Below are positions 1-9,876 of a DNA stretch of 64,000 nucleotides, one piece after another. Position numbers and translations under genes: made by a program. The notes under the pieces are model-generated. The model was not told where the DNA came from. It did no database searches and saw only the letters and a program-made list of their open reading frames with translations. The DNA is from CAZHAX01 sp964530325. GTDB taxonomy: Bacteria > Chloroflexota > Anaerolineae > B4-G1. Position 1 is the stretch's first letter. Every line of letters begins with the position of its first letter. The stretch spans positions 1-64,000 of the forward strand of contig CAZHAX010000006.1 of NCBI GenBank assembly GCA_964530325.1, in the 5' to 3' direction.

Positions 1-390
1 GCTTTCTCTCGCTGTTGCCTTTCCGCCACCCCCTCCCCCGTCGTTGCGGCCCCCTCCCGTCCTCTCCCCCCTTATTCGTCCACCTCTCTCCACATGGCCA
101 TGTGAATAAACTGCTTCGCCTGAACCCCCACTCCTGGGCCCACCGCGCGTCATTGGCCTACCCCTCCGGTCACAGGGCGGTTGCCCACTACGCTTTCCCC
201 TGTTTCCACAGCTCTACGACTACTACGACACTACTATGTAGAGGGAGATCATGGGATTGTCTTGTGGGTACTTCTCGAAGGAGCCTACAGGCGAGCAGTG
301 CTTGGGCCTAGGGGGCATGGACCGAAAAGTCGTCGTTGCCTGGAAATGGCGACAGGGATGAGGGACGGGACCGGCTAGGGATGGAACCGG
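1..390. other. Gene-free stretch at window edge
   Basis: This stretch is pyrimidine-rich on the plus strand over the first 100 bases. Short open frames exist but none resembles a protein family. I compared it by eye with RNase P RNA, tmRNA and SRP RNA cores and saw no match. A short direct repeat (ACCGGCTAG) occurs twice near 368-395, next to the mutS2 stop codon. No convincing terminator hairpin for mutS2 was seen. Confidence 0.4.
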
Positions 391-2772
391 CTAGCGCTCT
401 GCGAGGTGGACGACAGTGGCTCCCTCTCCTCCCTCTGCAGGCCTGGCCGGCTCGTGAGAGGAGACGAGCGGATGGTCGTCCAGCAGATCGCGCACGGCTC
501 GGCGAAGAGATCCTGTGCCCTTGCCGTGAACGACGCGTATGGAAGGGAGGCCGGCGCGAAAGGCAGCGTCGATGTGGCGATCGACGAGAGGAAGGGCTTC
601 GTCGATAGTGAGACCGCGTACCTGGATCTCGGCACCCGGCGACGGAGACGGGCGAGCAAGGCGGGGAGAGCCAGAAGAGACGGAGATGGGTTCAACTGGC
701 GACAGAGATAGGCTGGCCAGGGGAAAGCGCCCGCGGGCTGGGCCGATCTGAACCTCCGCCTCCTCGCCGTTGATAGCTATGACAGTCCCCTGTACGCCGA
801 GAGTGCGGACGAATACGGGATCCCCGGCCTTCTGCGGGACAGGGCCTTCTGGGGGAACAGCGGGCTCGCGCGCAAGTTCCGGCGAGGGCATGCCCTCCTC
901 CAGCTCGTCGACAGCCTCCTCTACAGAGGATATCTCGTCGAGCGGGGCCACGGCCGCGCGAAGCCGCCTGCGCAGAGAGCTGATCTCCGATCGCAGGGCG
1001 GCGATCTCCGCTTCGGCCTCATCTCTCGCCGCGGCCAGGAGACCGACTCTCTCCTCGTCTATGCCGTCCAGCTTCTCGCGAAGATCTGCGGACAGTTTGC
1101 GTGCCTCTGCGCGGGCGGCCGCCGCCTCGTCCCGCGCCTGGGCGGCTTGGAGGCGCAAGGCGTGGATATCCGCCAGCATATCGTCGGCGCGGAGATCCTC
1201 ACGCGAGAGAGACGAACGGGCGGAGTCGGCGATCTCCTTGGGCAGGCCGAGCCGCTCGGCGATCGAGAGTGCGTTGGAGCGGCCGGGTAGGCCAATGGTC
1301 AGCTTGTAGGTCGGGCTCAGCGTCTTTGGATCGAATTCGACGCAGGCGTTGCTGACCCCGGGAGTCAGTTGGGCGTAGGCCTTAAGGGCAGGGTAGTGCG
1401 TGGCAACGAAAGTCGTCGCCTGACGGGCCCGGAAGTGGTCGAGCAGGGACCGGGCTAGAGCCGCGCCCTCGGTGGGGTCCGTCCCCGCTCCCAGCTCGTC
1501 CAGCAGTACAAGGGATCGGGAACCAACCTCGTCCAGGAAGGAGAGGATATTGGTCAGGTGGGCGGAAAAGGTAGACAGGCTCTGCTCGATGGACTGCTCA
1601 TCGCCGATGTCCGCGTAGATGGCCTCAAACGGAGAGAAGGCAGACCCTTCGCCAGCCGGGATGTGCAGCCCGGCCTGGGCCATCATCGTCAGCAGCCCCA
1701 CCGTCTTCAGGGCCACGGTCTTGCCGCCGGTGTTCGGCCCGGTGATGACGACGATGAACGTTTCCTCGTCGAGTTCGACGTCGATGGGCACAGCGGTCTC
1801 CGGGTGGAGCAGCGGGTGGCGGGCGGCGGAGAAGCGGATCGATGATCCGGGGTGGCCCTCCACCCTCTTCTTCGCAGCAAGCTGGAGGGGCAGGACCTCC
1901 GGCACTGTGGCCTCGATCTCGTCGGCGTAGCGGGCCTTGGCCAGGGCCAGATCGATCTCGGCCAGAGCCTCGACGTTCTGGCGAATCGGGTCGGCCTGCG
2001 CGGCAACGAGATCGGTCAGCTGGCTAAGGATGCGCTCCTCTTCCTCGTGCTCGGCGATCTCCAGCTCGCGGCAAGCGTTGTTCAGCTCGACCACAGGCAG
2101 CGGCTCGACGAACAAAGTGGCGCCGGAGCCGGAGGAATCGTGAACGACGCCCGGGATGCGGCCCTTGAAGTCGGCCTTCAACGGAATGACGTGGCGGCCG
2201 CCGCGCTGGGTGACGACAGCCTCCTGCAGGAAGCGGGCATTGCGCGGCGAGTTGATGATGCTGGAGAGCTTCTCCTTGATCCGGTCACGCGTATGGCGGA
2301 TCTGCCGCCGCAGCCGGCCCAGCTCGGGCGAGGCGGTGTCGCGCAGGGCGCCGGCGTCGTCCAGGCAGCGCTCGATCTCCTTGCGAACGCCGTCGCACGG
2401 CTCGAGGCGCGACGCAATGGCACCGAGGAGAGGGAATTCCCGCTTCAGGCGGGTGACGCTGCCGCGCAGGCTGCGGGCCGAGAGGAGGGTGCCGCCGATG
2501 GCCAGAAGCTCTTCCGGCTGAAGTAGGCGACCGCGCTCGGCGGCCGTGGCCAGCGGGCGAACATCGCGCGCACCGCCCAGGCCGATGGCCGGGTTGTCTT
2601 GGAGCAGGCGGCGGGCCTCGGCGGTAACCTCCAGGCGCTCACGTATCTCCTCGGCGACGGACGCGGGCGTGAGGGCGCGGGCGAGCGACTCGCCGGCAGA
2701 GAAGCTGGTGAAAGAGGCCAGACGATCGAGGATCTTGGGGAACTCGAGCGTGGCTAGGTGCCTGGGGTCCAC
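391..2772 (-). CDS. mutS2: Endonuclease MutS2 (MutS-like ATPase with Smr domain)
   Basis: MutS2 is a cytosolic ATPase linked to suppression of recombination and, in some bacteria, to rescue of collided ribosomes. The 793-residue protein is the usual length. It shows the MutS-type Walker A motif TGPNTGGKT, the helical clamp and coiled-coil region after the ATPase, and a C-terminal Smr nuclease domain with the HGKGTG motif. I chose the GTG at 2772 because family members begin at the VDPRHLATLEFPKIL segment; the frame stays open upstream to 2913, but that part only shadows the upstream gene. The start lies one base after the stop of the CvpA-like gene, so the two are probably co-transcribed, a pairing known from Firmicutes. 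Confidence 0.95.
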   Translation of the reverse strand: MDPRHLATLEFPKILDRLASFTSFSAGESLARALTPASVAEEIRERLEVTAEARRLLQDNPAIGLGGARDVRPLATAAERGRLLQPEELLAIGGTLLSARSLRGSVTRLKREFPLLGAIASRLEPCDGVRKEIERCLDDAGALRDTASPELGRLRRQIRHTRDRIKEKLSSIINSPRNARFLQEAVVTQRGGRHVIPLKADFKGRIPGVVHDSSGSGATLFVEPLPVVELNNACRELEIAEHEEEERILSQLTDLVAAQADPIRQNVEALAEIDLALAKARYADEIEATVPEVLPLQLAAKKRVEGHPGSSIRFSAARHPLLHPETAVPIDVELDEETFIVVITGPNTGGKTVALKTVGLLTMMAQAGLHIPAGEGSAFSPFEAIYADIGDEQSIEQSLSTFSAHLTNILSFLDEVGSRSLVLLDELGAGTDPTEGAALARSLLDHFRARQATTFVATHYPALKAYAQLTPGVSNACVEFDPKTLSPTYKLTIGLPGRSNALSIAERLGLPKEIADSARSSLSREDLRADDMLADIHALRLQAAQARDEAAAARAEARKLSADLREKLDGIDEERVGLLAAARDEAEAEIAALRSEISSLRRRLRAAVAPLDEISSVEEAVDELEEGMPSPELAREPAVPPEGPVPQKAGDPVFVRTLGVQGTVIAINGEEAEVQIGPARGRFPLASLSLSPVEPISVSSGSPRLARPSPSPGAEIQVRGLTIDEALPLVDRHIDAAFRAGLPSIRVVHGKGTGSLRRAVRDLLDDHPLVSSHEPARPAEGGEGATVVHLAER

Positions 2773-2773
2773 G

Positions 2774-3445
2774 CTAGAGATCCAGGTCGTAGGTGTAGAT
2801 AGACGGAGGATCGTCGCCGAACCAGAATGCCTGCGTCTGGTAGTGAACGAGCAGCACCTGGTTGAATGCCTCACGGAACTGGGCCCGGTTGTGCGAGGAG
2901 CGCAGTCCACCATAGCCCAGCGTGTTGAACAGGAGGCTGGCGGCGAGGAAAGCGACGACGAGATGGACCAGAATGCCGCCTATGTTGTCCACGAGGCGGA
3001 GCCTGGGCATCTCGGTCTCCGGTATTGCTGCCCGGGCCAGCAGCTCCAGAAGCACGCAGACCGAAATGGTGATGATGGCAAAGGTGAAGGCGTACTCGCC
3101 TTTGGTGGGCGATATCGCCTGCGCCGGCTCTGTGGAGAAGGGATTGGCCAGTCCCGCCAGAGCTCTGGCCACGGACGGCGCAGCGGAGTGATAGAGTGAT
3201 GCGGCGACAGCCGAGGAGAAGTAGAGGACGGCCAGGCTGATCAGCCCGCGCCCAATGCGGCGGCTGTAGCCGATGGCGGCGATGCCGATCCCCAGCAACA
3301 GGGCCAGCATCTCGATGGCCTGGAAGTCGGGCAGGACGAAGAAGAGAGCGATGACGGCCACAGTACCAAGCGTGGCCAGCACCAGAGGGACGACCACCCC
3401 TCCGCCCGAAGGCTTGAGATCCTGCCAATCTTGGACGTAGGACAT
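2774..3445 (-). CDS. CvpA-like membrane protein
   Basis: This 223-residue integral membrane protein has about five hydrophobic segments, starting with PLVLATLGTVAVIALFFVL near residues 19-37. The paired C-terminal helices with a DNIGG turn resemble the CvpA/colicin V production family. Its position directly before mutS2 supports that reading, because cvpA-mutS2 neighbours are common. The molecular role is not established; family members are linked to envelope homeostasis. Similarity is judged by hydrophobic pattern and context, so the family call is moderate. Confidence 0.6.
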   Translation of the reverse strand: MSYVQDWQDLKPSGGGVVVPLVLATLGTVAVIALFFVLPDFQAIEMLALLLGIGIAAIGYSRRIGRGLISLAVLYFSSAVAASLYHSAAPSVARALAGLANPFSTEPAQAISPTKGEYAFTFAIITISVCVLLELLARAAIPETEMPRLRLVDNIGGILVHLVVAFLAASLLFNTLGYGGLRSSHNRAQFREAFNQVLLVHYQTQAFWFGDDPPSIYTYDLDL

Positions 3446-3617
3446 ATCCGTACCCTGGCCCAGAGGGCGCCCGGCGCGCGGGCAGAGCCAGCCTAATATA
3501 CCACATATGCCGCACGACGCCAGCGATGGCTACCGCAGGGCGGAATGGGTGCGTCGAGCGCGCCAAACCGCTTGCCTCTGCCATAGCGCATGGTAGACTC
3601 CGCGCTGGAGGGCGTCA

Positions 3618-3785
3618 ATGAACGACGGCGAGAATCCGCCGACGTTCATCTTGATGGAGAGGCACGGACTGGTGGCGATCGGAGAGACGCCGCGAGCGGT
3701 GCTAGATACGACGGCCACGGTGGTGAAGATGGCGCGTATCATCCTCGGTACCTACGCGCTGGGAGGGCCCCGCCACTTCGGATAA
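3618..3785 (+). pseudogene. C-terminal remnant of a class II aldolase/adducin-like protein
   Basis: A 55-codon frame ending in TAA carries MERHGLVAIGETPRAVLD followed by MARIILGTYALGGPRHFG. This matches the end of class II aldolase/adducin enzymes, where a 'HG' strand and a helix close the domain. An in-frame TAG just upstream, after about 8 codons, separates it from any longer reading frame. The metal-binding and catalytic N-terminal part is absent from the neighbourhood. I read this as a decayed gene tail; a short real protein is less likely. Confidence 0.45.
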
Positions 3786-3815
3786 GGCCTGCCGCGCGGG
3801 GAGAGGGCCAGCACT

Positions 3816-4526
3816 CTACGACCCAGCCACGTACTCTGCCACAATGTGCACTCGCCGTGACGCCGGGGTAAGGCGCTCGAGGAGACAGCTGAGCCGGAAT
3901 AGCATCTCGCCGAAGGCCAGGTAGCTGGGGTCTCCTATCAGCTGGACGGACACCCTGCGCATGCCGCCCGCGTCCGCCAGCTGGTCGATGCGGCGCACCA
4001 CATTCGCCCGGTACCGGGCAGGAAAAGTATCCACCTCCCGGCGGCCGTACAGCCTGCCCACAAGCGCGCCCTTCGTCCAGCGCAGAAGGCGATTGGCCCA
4101 GATCAGGGGGTGGCGGGCATTGGGAGTGAGCAGGAGGAAGTGGCCGCCCGGCACGAGCACCCGGGCTACCTCAGAGAACACGGCGCCGGGGTCACAGAGG
4201 TGCTCGAGGACCCAGGAGCAGCTGACCAGGTCGAAGGCGGCGGTGGCGAAGGGGAGCCTCTCTCCTGTGGCGCAGGTGACCCAGCCACCTGGAAGGCGAC
4301 GCAGGAGCAGAGAATCGATGTCGGGATCGACGCCGGCAACGCTGCCGGCGCGTCCGTGCAGTCGCTCCATCACGCCCCCGCGACCGCAGCCCAGGTCGAG
4401 CACGCGGGAGGCGGGTCTCAAGAGGGCGGAGATGGCATCCTCGTAGACCTGCGTCGCAGGGCTCCAGCCCGGGCGGGTCTGCGCGTAGCGGCGCCGGTAG
4501 GCGTCCTGTTTTTCGAGCGAGAGCAT
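3816..4526 (-). CDS. Class I SAM-dependent methyltransferase
   Basis: This 236-residue soluble protein has a Methyltransferase_11-type fold. Motif I (VLDLGCGRGG, near residues 43-52) binds S-adenosylmethionine, an acidic residue follows in AGVDPD, and SWVLEHL plus the LVPGGHFLLLTPN strand are typical post-motifs. The C-terminal half (TFPARYRANVV, then a Leu-rich helix) resembles methyltransferases found in glycan or lipid loci, but the substrate cannot be read. It is followed 21 bases upstream in sequence by the end of the NBR1-Ig lipoprotein gene on the same strand, so the two may share a transcript. Confidence 0.85.
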   Translation of the reverse strand: MLSLEKQDAYRRRYAQTRPGWSPATQVYEDAISALLRPASRVLDLGCGRGGVMERLHGRAGSVAGVDPDIDSLLLRRLPGGWVTCATGERLPFATAAFDLVSCSWVLEHLCDPGAVFSEVARVLVPGGHFLLLTPNARHPLIWANRLLRWTKGALVGRLYGRREVDTFPARYRANVVRRIDQLADAGGMRRVSVQLIGDPSYLAFGEMLFRLSCLLERLTPASRRVHIVAEYVAGS

Positions 4527-4547
4527 CTGCCGTGGATTGCTGCTTCG

Positions 4548-5735
4548 CTAGGGCGAACCCTCCCAGGTGACGAAGGAGATCAGGAGGCTGTCGTCCGGCT
4601 GGATCTGCTCCACGTAGAGGCCGGCCAGGTTGCCATCTGTGGTGTCGAAGCAGAGGCGGGTGCCGTTCTGGAGGGAGGGCGTGTATACGGCGGTCTCGGT
4701 TCGGGACGCCGTCGAGCAGCCCACGTAGCTGGGCACGCCTCCGCCCAGGCCGACGTTGGCGAAGCGCATGCCGTTCATCCCTATGATGCGGAATCCGCCG
4801 CTCAACTGCCACAGCATGTCCGAGTCGCCGCTGAAGGCGCCGATGGTGCCGCTGTCGAAGTCGAGATAGGCGGCCAGGGGATAGGTCACTCCGGAGTCCT
4901 GGGCAACGAGCGGGGGCGGGCAGGGAGGCCCGGTGTGGGTTATGGCGTTCGATCGGGCGGACCAGACGCTTGCCTTGTAGGCTACGACGGTGAGCTGGAC
5001 CGTCTGGTCGCAGAGGTAATCGCCGTACATGAAGCCGTAGCCGGGGGAGTCCGCGGAGGTGCTGGCGAAGATATCATCGTCGGCCAGGATGTGGAAGCCA
5101 TCCTCGTCCGTCGAGTTGTCCGTCCATATCAGGCTGACCCAGCCGGTCGTCGAGGTTGAGCGGAAGAGATTCGTCGGCGCGGCAGGCGGCACAGGCGTGG
5201 CCGTGGGCACCGGAGTGGCTGTCGCGGGCGCGGGGACCTGGATGATAACCCACAGCGTGCTGCCGAAGGCATCCCCCAGGTCGGTGTGCAACCTCCAATC
5301 GCTCTTGTACGTGCCGGGAACAGCCGGCGCCGTCATGAGGACGGAGATGTCAGCCGTGGCACCGGAGGGTGTATCCGGCACGGCCACCGCAGGCTGAGCT
5401 CCCATCTGTTCGCCGCCGACGAACGCTAGCTGGTAGCCGGGCCCCCAGTCGCAAGTGCCGGTGTTGGCGACGCGCCAGGTCTTGGTGAACTGAGCTCCGG
5501 CAGCGAGGACGGTCTGGTCTGGGATCGTCAGGTCGGCGACGAACGAGGCGTTGAGTGTGCAGCCTCCTTCGCCGGCCACGTCGGGCACGGGCGAGTGGGT
5601 AGGGGGCGGCTCGTCCGTCGGCGCGATGTACGGTGTAGGCTCATCGCTGCCGATCAACGAGCAGGCCTGGACCCGCAGTAACAGGGCTACGAGAAGCGAT
5701 GCGCGGAGAACGTGACGATGGGTCTCTCGCTCCAT
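4548..5735 (-). CDS. Lipoprotein with NBR1-type Ig-like and fibronectin III-like domains
   Basis: This 395-residue protein starts with a lipoprotein signal (hydrophobic LLVALLLRVQAC, Cys near 26) and a Pro/Thr-rich spacer. Residues around 65-170 match the 'next to BRCA1' central Ig-like domain, with FTKTWRVANTGTCDWGPGY and later VPGTYKSDWRLH. After a PVPTATPVPPAAP linker comes a fibronectin III-like segment and a C-terminal region with several cysteines that I cannot assign. It is probably anchored on the outer face of the membrane. GGAGGT lies 6 bases before the ATG and a consensus promoter lies about 33 bases upstream. Confidence 0.75.
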   Translation of the reverse strand: MERETHRHVLRASLLVALLLRVQACSLIGSDEPTPYIAPTDEPPPTHSPVPDVAGEGGCTLNASFVADLTIPDQTVLAAGAQFTKTWRVANTGTCDWGPGYQLAFVGGEQMGAQPAVAVPDTPSGATADISVLMTAPAVPGTYKSDWRLHTDLGDAFGSTLWVIIQVPAPATATPVPTATPVPPAAPTNLFRSTSTTGWVSLIWTDNSTDEDGFHILADDDIFASTSADSPGYGFMYGDYLCDQTVQLTVVAYKASVWSARSNAITHTGPPCPPPLVAQDSGVTYPLAAYLDFDSGTIGAFSGDSDMLWQLSGGFRIIGMNGMRFANVGLGGGVPSYVGCSTASRTETAVYTPSLQNGTRLCFDTTDGNLAGLYVEQIQPDDSLLISFVTWEGSP

Positions 5736-5767
5736 GCCATACCTCCGGGGGTGAACAGGGTGCGACC

Positions 5768-5796
5768 ATTATAGCCGGGGAGAGCAGGTCTCGCAA
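5768..5796 (-). promoter_or_regulatory. Sigma-70-type promoter of the NBR1-Ig lipoprotein gene
   Basis: Read on the minus strand, TTGCGA (5796-5791) and a perfect TATAAT (5773-5768) are separated by 17 bases. The predicted start of transcription is about 25 bases before the ATG at 5735. Confidence 0.7.
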
Positions 5797-5820
5797 GGCA
5801 GGGCCAGGCCGCGAGCGGCG

Positions 5821-5853
5821 AACCACAGAGAGATCGAAGACGCAGAGCGAGGA
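5821..5853. repeat. Dispersed intergenic repeat, copy 1 (ACCACAGAG...GACGCAGAG)
   Basis: The core AACCACAGAG and GACGCAGAG words recur in other gene-free gaps of this window (near 15265, 26690 and 47819). It lies between two divergent promoters and no protein is encoded here. Confidence 0.45.
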
Positions 5854-5910
5854 CGTTTCGGATTCTGCGCGGCCGGCGGTAGAGGGGATCGGTGGATATA
5901 CCCCCAAGCG

Positions 5911-5938
5911 TTGACTTTTGCCTCTGTTTCGCTATAAT
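5911..5938 (+). promoter_or_regulatory. Sigma-70-type promoter for yvcK-gap-pgk
   Basis: TTGACT (5911-5916) and TATAAT (5933-5938) are separated by 16 bases. It points at yvcK and leaves a leader of more than 200 bases. Confidence 0.75.
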
Positions 5939-6158
5939 CAGCCAGCATTGACCCGCGGGGTCACAGGTCGGTCGTTACGGCGGCTGAGAAGCTGAGCTGG
6001 GCTCCCGAGCCGCCCTTCGCCTGGTCTGCGGCAGCGCGCACGAGCCGCTGCCGCGGGCGGGAAGAGCTCTGTGACGAGGTCGGCTCGGCGGGGCGAAGTC
6101 GTCGCCACGAGCGGGTCCGCACCAAGAGTCACGGTCAGCTCGCACCGAAGGGTGGCCT
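5939..6158 (+). other. Long structured 5' leader of yvcK, unassigned
   Basis: This roughly 210-base transcribed leader has no gene. It can form several hairpins: TGACCC/GGGTCA around GCG (5949-5963), GGCTC/GAGCC near 6000, and CGGCAGCG/CGCTGCCG near 6030-6056. It ends with AAGGGTGG just before the TTG at 6159. No known riboswitch consensus was recognised; a T-box was considered because of the GGGTGG word, but its conserved flanks are missing. Confidence 0.4.
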
Positions 6159-7508
6159 TTGCCTAGATATGCCTCGCTGCAGTCTCCCGGAGGCCAGCAT
6201 AGACCTGGAAAGCTGTGGAAAGAGCCGTCACCGGCACCAGAGATGAACCTGTGGAGAAGAACCCGCTCCGCGCTCAAATGGCTGATCCCGGGGATGGGGG
6301 TAAAACGCTGGCTCGTTCTGCTGGCGGCCGGCGTGGCGACGCTAAGCCTGGGGGTCAGCTCGCTGTTCCGGGAGTTCTATCCCCTGCCCGACCTCTTCTA
6401 TTACCTGACTCTCCAGTTCATCCCGCGCGTCTGGCGGGCGCTGCTTCTCGGATCGGCAGGGCTGGCGGCAGCCGTAATCGCCCTGCGCGGGCTGAAACAG
6501 GCGCTGCTGGAGCCCTTCCTCAGCAGCAGGGGAGAGGAAGTGGCGGACACGGTCTACCGCTTCCGGCGACGAGGGCGAGGGCCGCGTATCGTGGCCATCG
6601 GAGGGGGCCATGGCCTCTCCGTCCTGCTGCGCGGCTTGAAGAAGCATACCTCGAATCTGACAGCCATCGTCACTATGGCGGACGATGGGGGCAGCTCGGG
6701 AAGACTGCGGCGCGAGCTGGGGGTGCTGCCCCCGGGCGACGTCCGCAACTGCATCGCGGCGCTGGCCGACGACGAGGCGCTGACGACACGGCTGTTCCAA
6801 TACCGCTTCGGCAATGGCAGCAGCTTGGATGGGCACTCACTGGGCAACCTGTTCATCACGGCCATGGCGGAGGTGACCGGGAGCTTCGAGCGGGCGACGG
6901 TCGAATCAGGCCGCGTCCTGGCAATCCAGGGGCGGGTGCTGCCCAGCACGCTGCAGGATGTGACGCTGATGGCGGACCTGCGCGGCGAGGCGAACGGCCT
7001 GAGCCGCGTGCGCGGCGAGTCCAGCATACCGGATGCGGCTGGCGAGATCGAGCGGGTCTTCCTGACGCCGGAGGACGTGCCGGCCTATCCGGGCGCGGTG
7101 CGGGCGCTGCTGGAAGCCGACTTGATCGTTGCGGGGCCGGGCAGCCTCTATACAAGCATCGTGCCCAACCTGCTGGTGCAGGACGTGACGAAGGCGATCG
7201 CGGCGAGCCGCGCCTTCAGGGTCTTCGTCTGCAACGTTGCCACGCAGGTAGGAGAGACGGACAGGTACTCAGGGGGCGACCACGTGGCCGCGCTGGAGAA
7301 GCACTCGCGCCCCGGGCTCTTCCCGGTAGTGCTGGCGAACAGCAGGCTGGACGTCCCGTTCGACGCGCCCGAGGGAGTGACTCTCGTCGCCGACGATTTC
7401 CCGGCCGGCGCGCCGTACCGCGTGGTCCGGGCAGACCTGATCGACGTCGCCAGCCCGTGGCGGCACGACAGCGACAAGCTGGCCCGGGCGCTACTGGATT
7501 TGCTGTGA
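6159..7508 (+). CDS. yvcK: YvcK/CofD-like gluconeogenesis factor with N-terminal membrane segments
   Basis: The protein belongs to the YvcK (GlmR, MgfK) family, which binds UDP-sugars and tunes carbon flow and cell-wall precursor supply. It shows the family opening IVAIGGGHGLSVLLRGLKK, the TMADDGGSSGRLRRELG motif, LPPGDVRNC and GPGSLYTSI. Before this core, about 110 residues carry two hydrophobic segments (LVLLAAGVATLSLGVS and LLLGSAGLAAAVIAL), so it is membrane-tethered, unlike B. subtilis YvcK. The TTG at 6159 is preceded by AAGGGTGG; an ATG at 6243 is an alternative start. The gap gene follows after 36 bases, so the likely operon is yvcK-gap-pgk. Confidence 0.9.
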   Translation: MPRYASLQSPGGQHRPGKLWKEPSPAPEMNLWRRTRSALKWLIPGMGVKRWLVLLAAGVATLSLGVSSLFREFYPLPDLFYYLTLQFIPRVWRALLLGSAGLAAAVIALRGLKQALLEPFLSSRGEEVADTVYRFRRRGRGPRIVAIGGGHGLSVLLRGLKKHTSNLTAIVTMADDGGSSGRLRRELGVLPPGDVRNCIAALADDEALTTRLFQYRFGNGSSLDGHSLGNLFITAMAEVTGSFERATVESGRVLAIQGRVLPSTLQDVTLMADLRGEANGLSRVRGESSIPDAAGEIERVFLTPEDVPAYPGAVRALLEADLIVAGPGSLYTSIVPNLLVQDVTKAIAASRAFRVFVCNVATQVGETDRYSGGDHVAALEKHSRPGLFPVVLANSRLDVPFDAPEGVTLVADDFPAGAPYRVVRADLIDVASPWRHDSDKLARALLDLL

Positions 7509-7544
7509 ACTAACCCCATCTGATAGATAGGAGGCAGGAGGAAG

Positions 7545-8566
<1,022 letters not shown>

Positions 8567-8567
<1 letters not shown>

Positions 8568-9739
8568 TGCAGAAGAAGACCATCCGGGACGTCGATGTAT
8601 CCGGCAAGCGGGTGCTGGTGCGGGTCGACTTCAACGTCCCGCTTGAGAACGGCGCTGTGGCCGACGACACTCGGATCCGGGCCGCGCTGCCCACGCTGAA
8701 CTACCTGCTGGAGAGGAAGGCCTCGCTCGTCCTCTGCTCCCACCTCGGCCGGCCGAAAGGCAAGGTGGTGGCCGATCTGCGCATGGACCCCGTGGCCGCC
8801 AGGCTCTCCGAGCTCCTGGGCCGGCCCGTCCGAAAGCTCGACGACTGCGTCGGGCCCGAGGTGGAGCAGGCGGTGGCTGCGATGAAGCCGGGCGATGTCG
8901 TGCTGCTGGAGAACACCCGCTTCCATCCTGAGGAGAAGGAGAACGACCCGGAATTCGCCAAGAAGCTGGCGGCGCTGGGCGAGCTCTACGTCAACGACGC
9001 CTTCGGCTCCGCTCACCGCGCTCACGCTTCGACCGAGGGGGTGGCACACCATCTGCCTGCCGTGGCCGGCTTGCTGATGGAGAAGGAGCTGGAGTTTCTC
9101 GGCCGGGCCACCGGCGACCCCGAGCATCCCTACATCGCCATCCTGGGCGGGGCCAAGGTCTCCGACAAGATCGGCGTCATCGACAACCTGCTGAAGAAGT
9201 GTGACCGCCTGCTAATCGGAGGCGGGATGGCGAATACCTTCTTCAAGGCTATGGGGTACGAAGTTGGTGACAGCCTGGTGGAGGACGAGGTCATCGAAAC
9301 GGCAAAGGAGCTGCTCGAAATGGCCGGGCCGCGACTGGTGCTGCCCGTGGACGTGGTCATCGCCGACTCCTTCGACAACGATGCGGCAACCCAGGTGGTC
9401 GCGCCGAACGAGGTCGGCGCCGGCTGGCGCATCCTGGATATCGGCCCCAAGACGATCTCCACCTTCCGCTCCGCCCTGGAGGGGGCGAAGACGGTGGTCT
9501 GGAACGGACCTCTGGGGGTCTTCGAGATGGAGAACTTCGCCCGGGGCACGGTGGCCGTGGCGGAGCTGCTGGCCGGGCTGGACGCCACGACCATCGTCGG
9601 CGGTGGCGATTCGGCAGCGGCCGTGCGCCAGGCCGGGCTCGTCGACGCCATGAGCCACGTCTCTACCGGAGGAGGGGCAAGCCTGGAGTTCTTGGAGGGG
9701 AAAACGCTGCCGGGCGTGGCGGCGCTGATGGATGCCTAG
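8567..9739 (+). CDS. pgk: Phosphoglycerate kinase
   Basis: The enzyme transfers a phosphate from 1,3-bisphosphoglycerate to ADP in glycolysis and works in reverse in gluconeogenesis. The 390 residues are the family length. RVDFNVPL and the SHLGRPKG phosphoglycerate-binding loop are near the N-terminus, GGAKVSDKIGVI marks the hinge, and GGGDSAAAV near the C-terminus binds nucleotide. The ATG at 8567 overlaps the gap stop by one base; the frame is open upstream but that part lies inside gap. Confidence 0.98.
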
Positions 9740-9785
9740 CTGCGCAGGCCCAGGCGGAGCGCCCATAGCGGTGCTTGGCACCGGC

Positions 9786-9814
9786 TTGACACATCGCTGA
9801 TGCCGTCTTAGCAT
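9786..9814 (+). promoter_or_regulatory. Sigma-70-type promoter upstream of the PknB-like kinase
   Basis: TTGACA (9786-9791) and TAGCAT (9809-9814) are separated by 17 bases. It sits in the 137-base gap after pgk, so the kinase and tpiA can be transcribed apart from gap-pgk. Confidence 0.6.
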
Positions 9815-9876
9815 TATGCTTACGGTTGGCTGCTAGAGTGGATATGGTCGGGCGGCAAACGTAAGAGGGGAGTGAT

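Noticed and set aside
1..390. RNase P RNA, tmRNA or SRP RNA at the left edge
   Set aside because: Conserved cores of these RNAs could not be found on either strand.
391..711. Open frames on the plus strand across mutS2
   Set aside because: They are antisense shadows of a conserved GC-rich gene; their sequences are low-complexity and match no family.
2772..2913. Longer N-terminus of MutS2 starting at 2913
   Set aside because: The extra 47 residues lie within the CvpA-like gene and do not match the family; the GTG at 2772 fits the conserved start.
6151..6161. T-box riboswitch before yvcK
   Set aside because: Only GGGTGG is present; the ACCGCG part and the specifier stem are missing, and yvcK is not a tRNA-linked gene.
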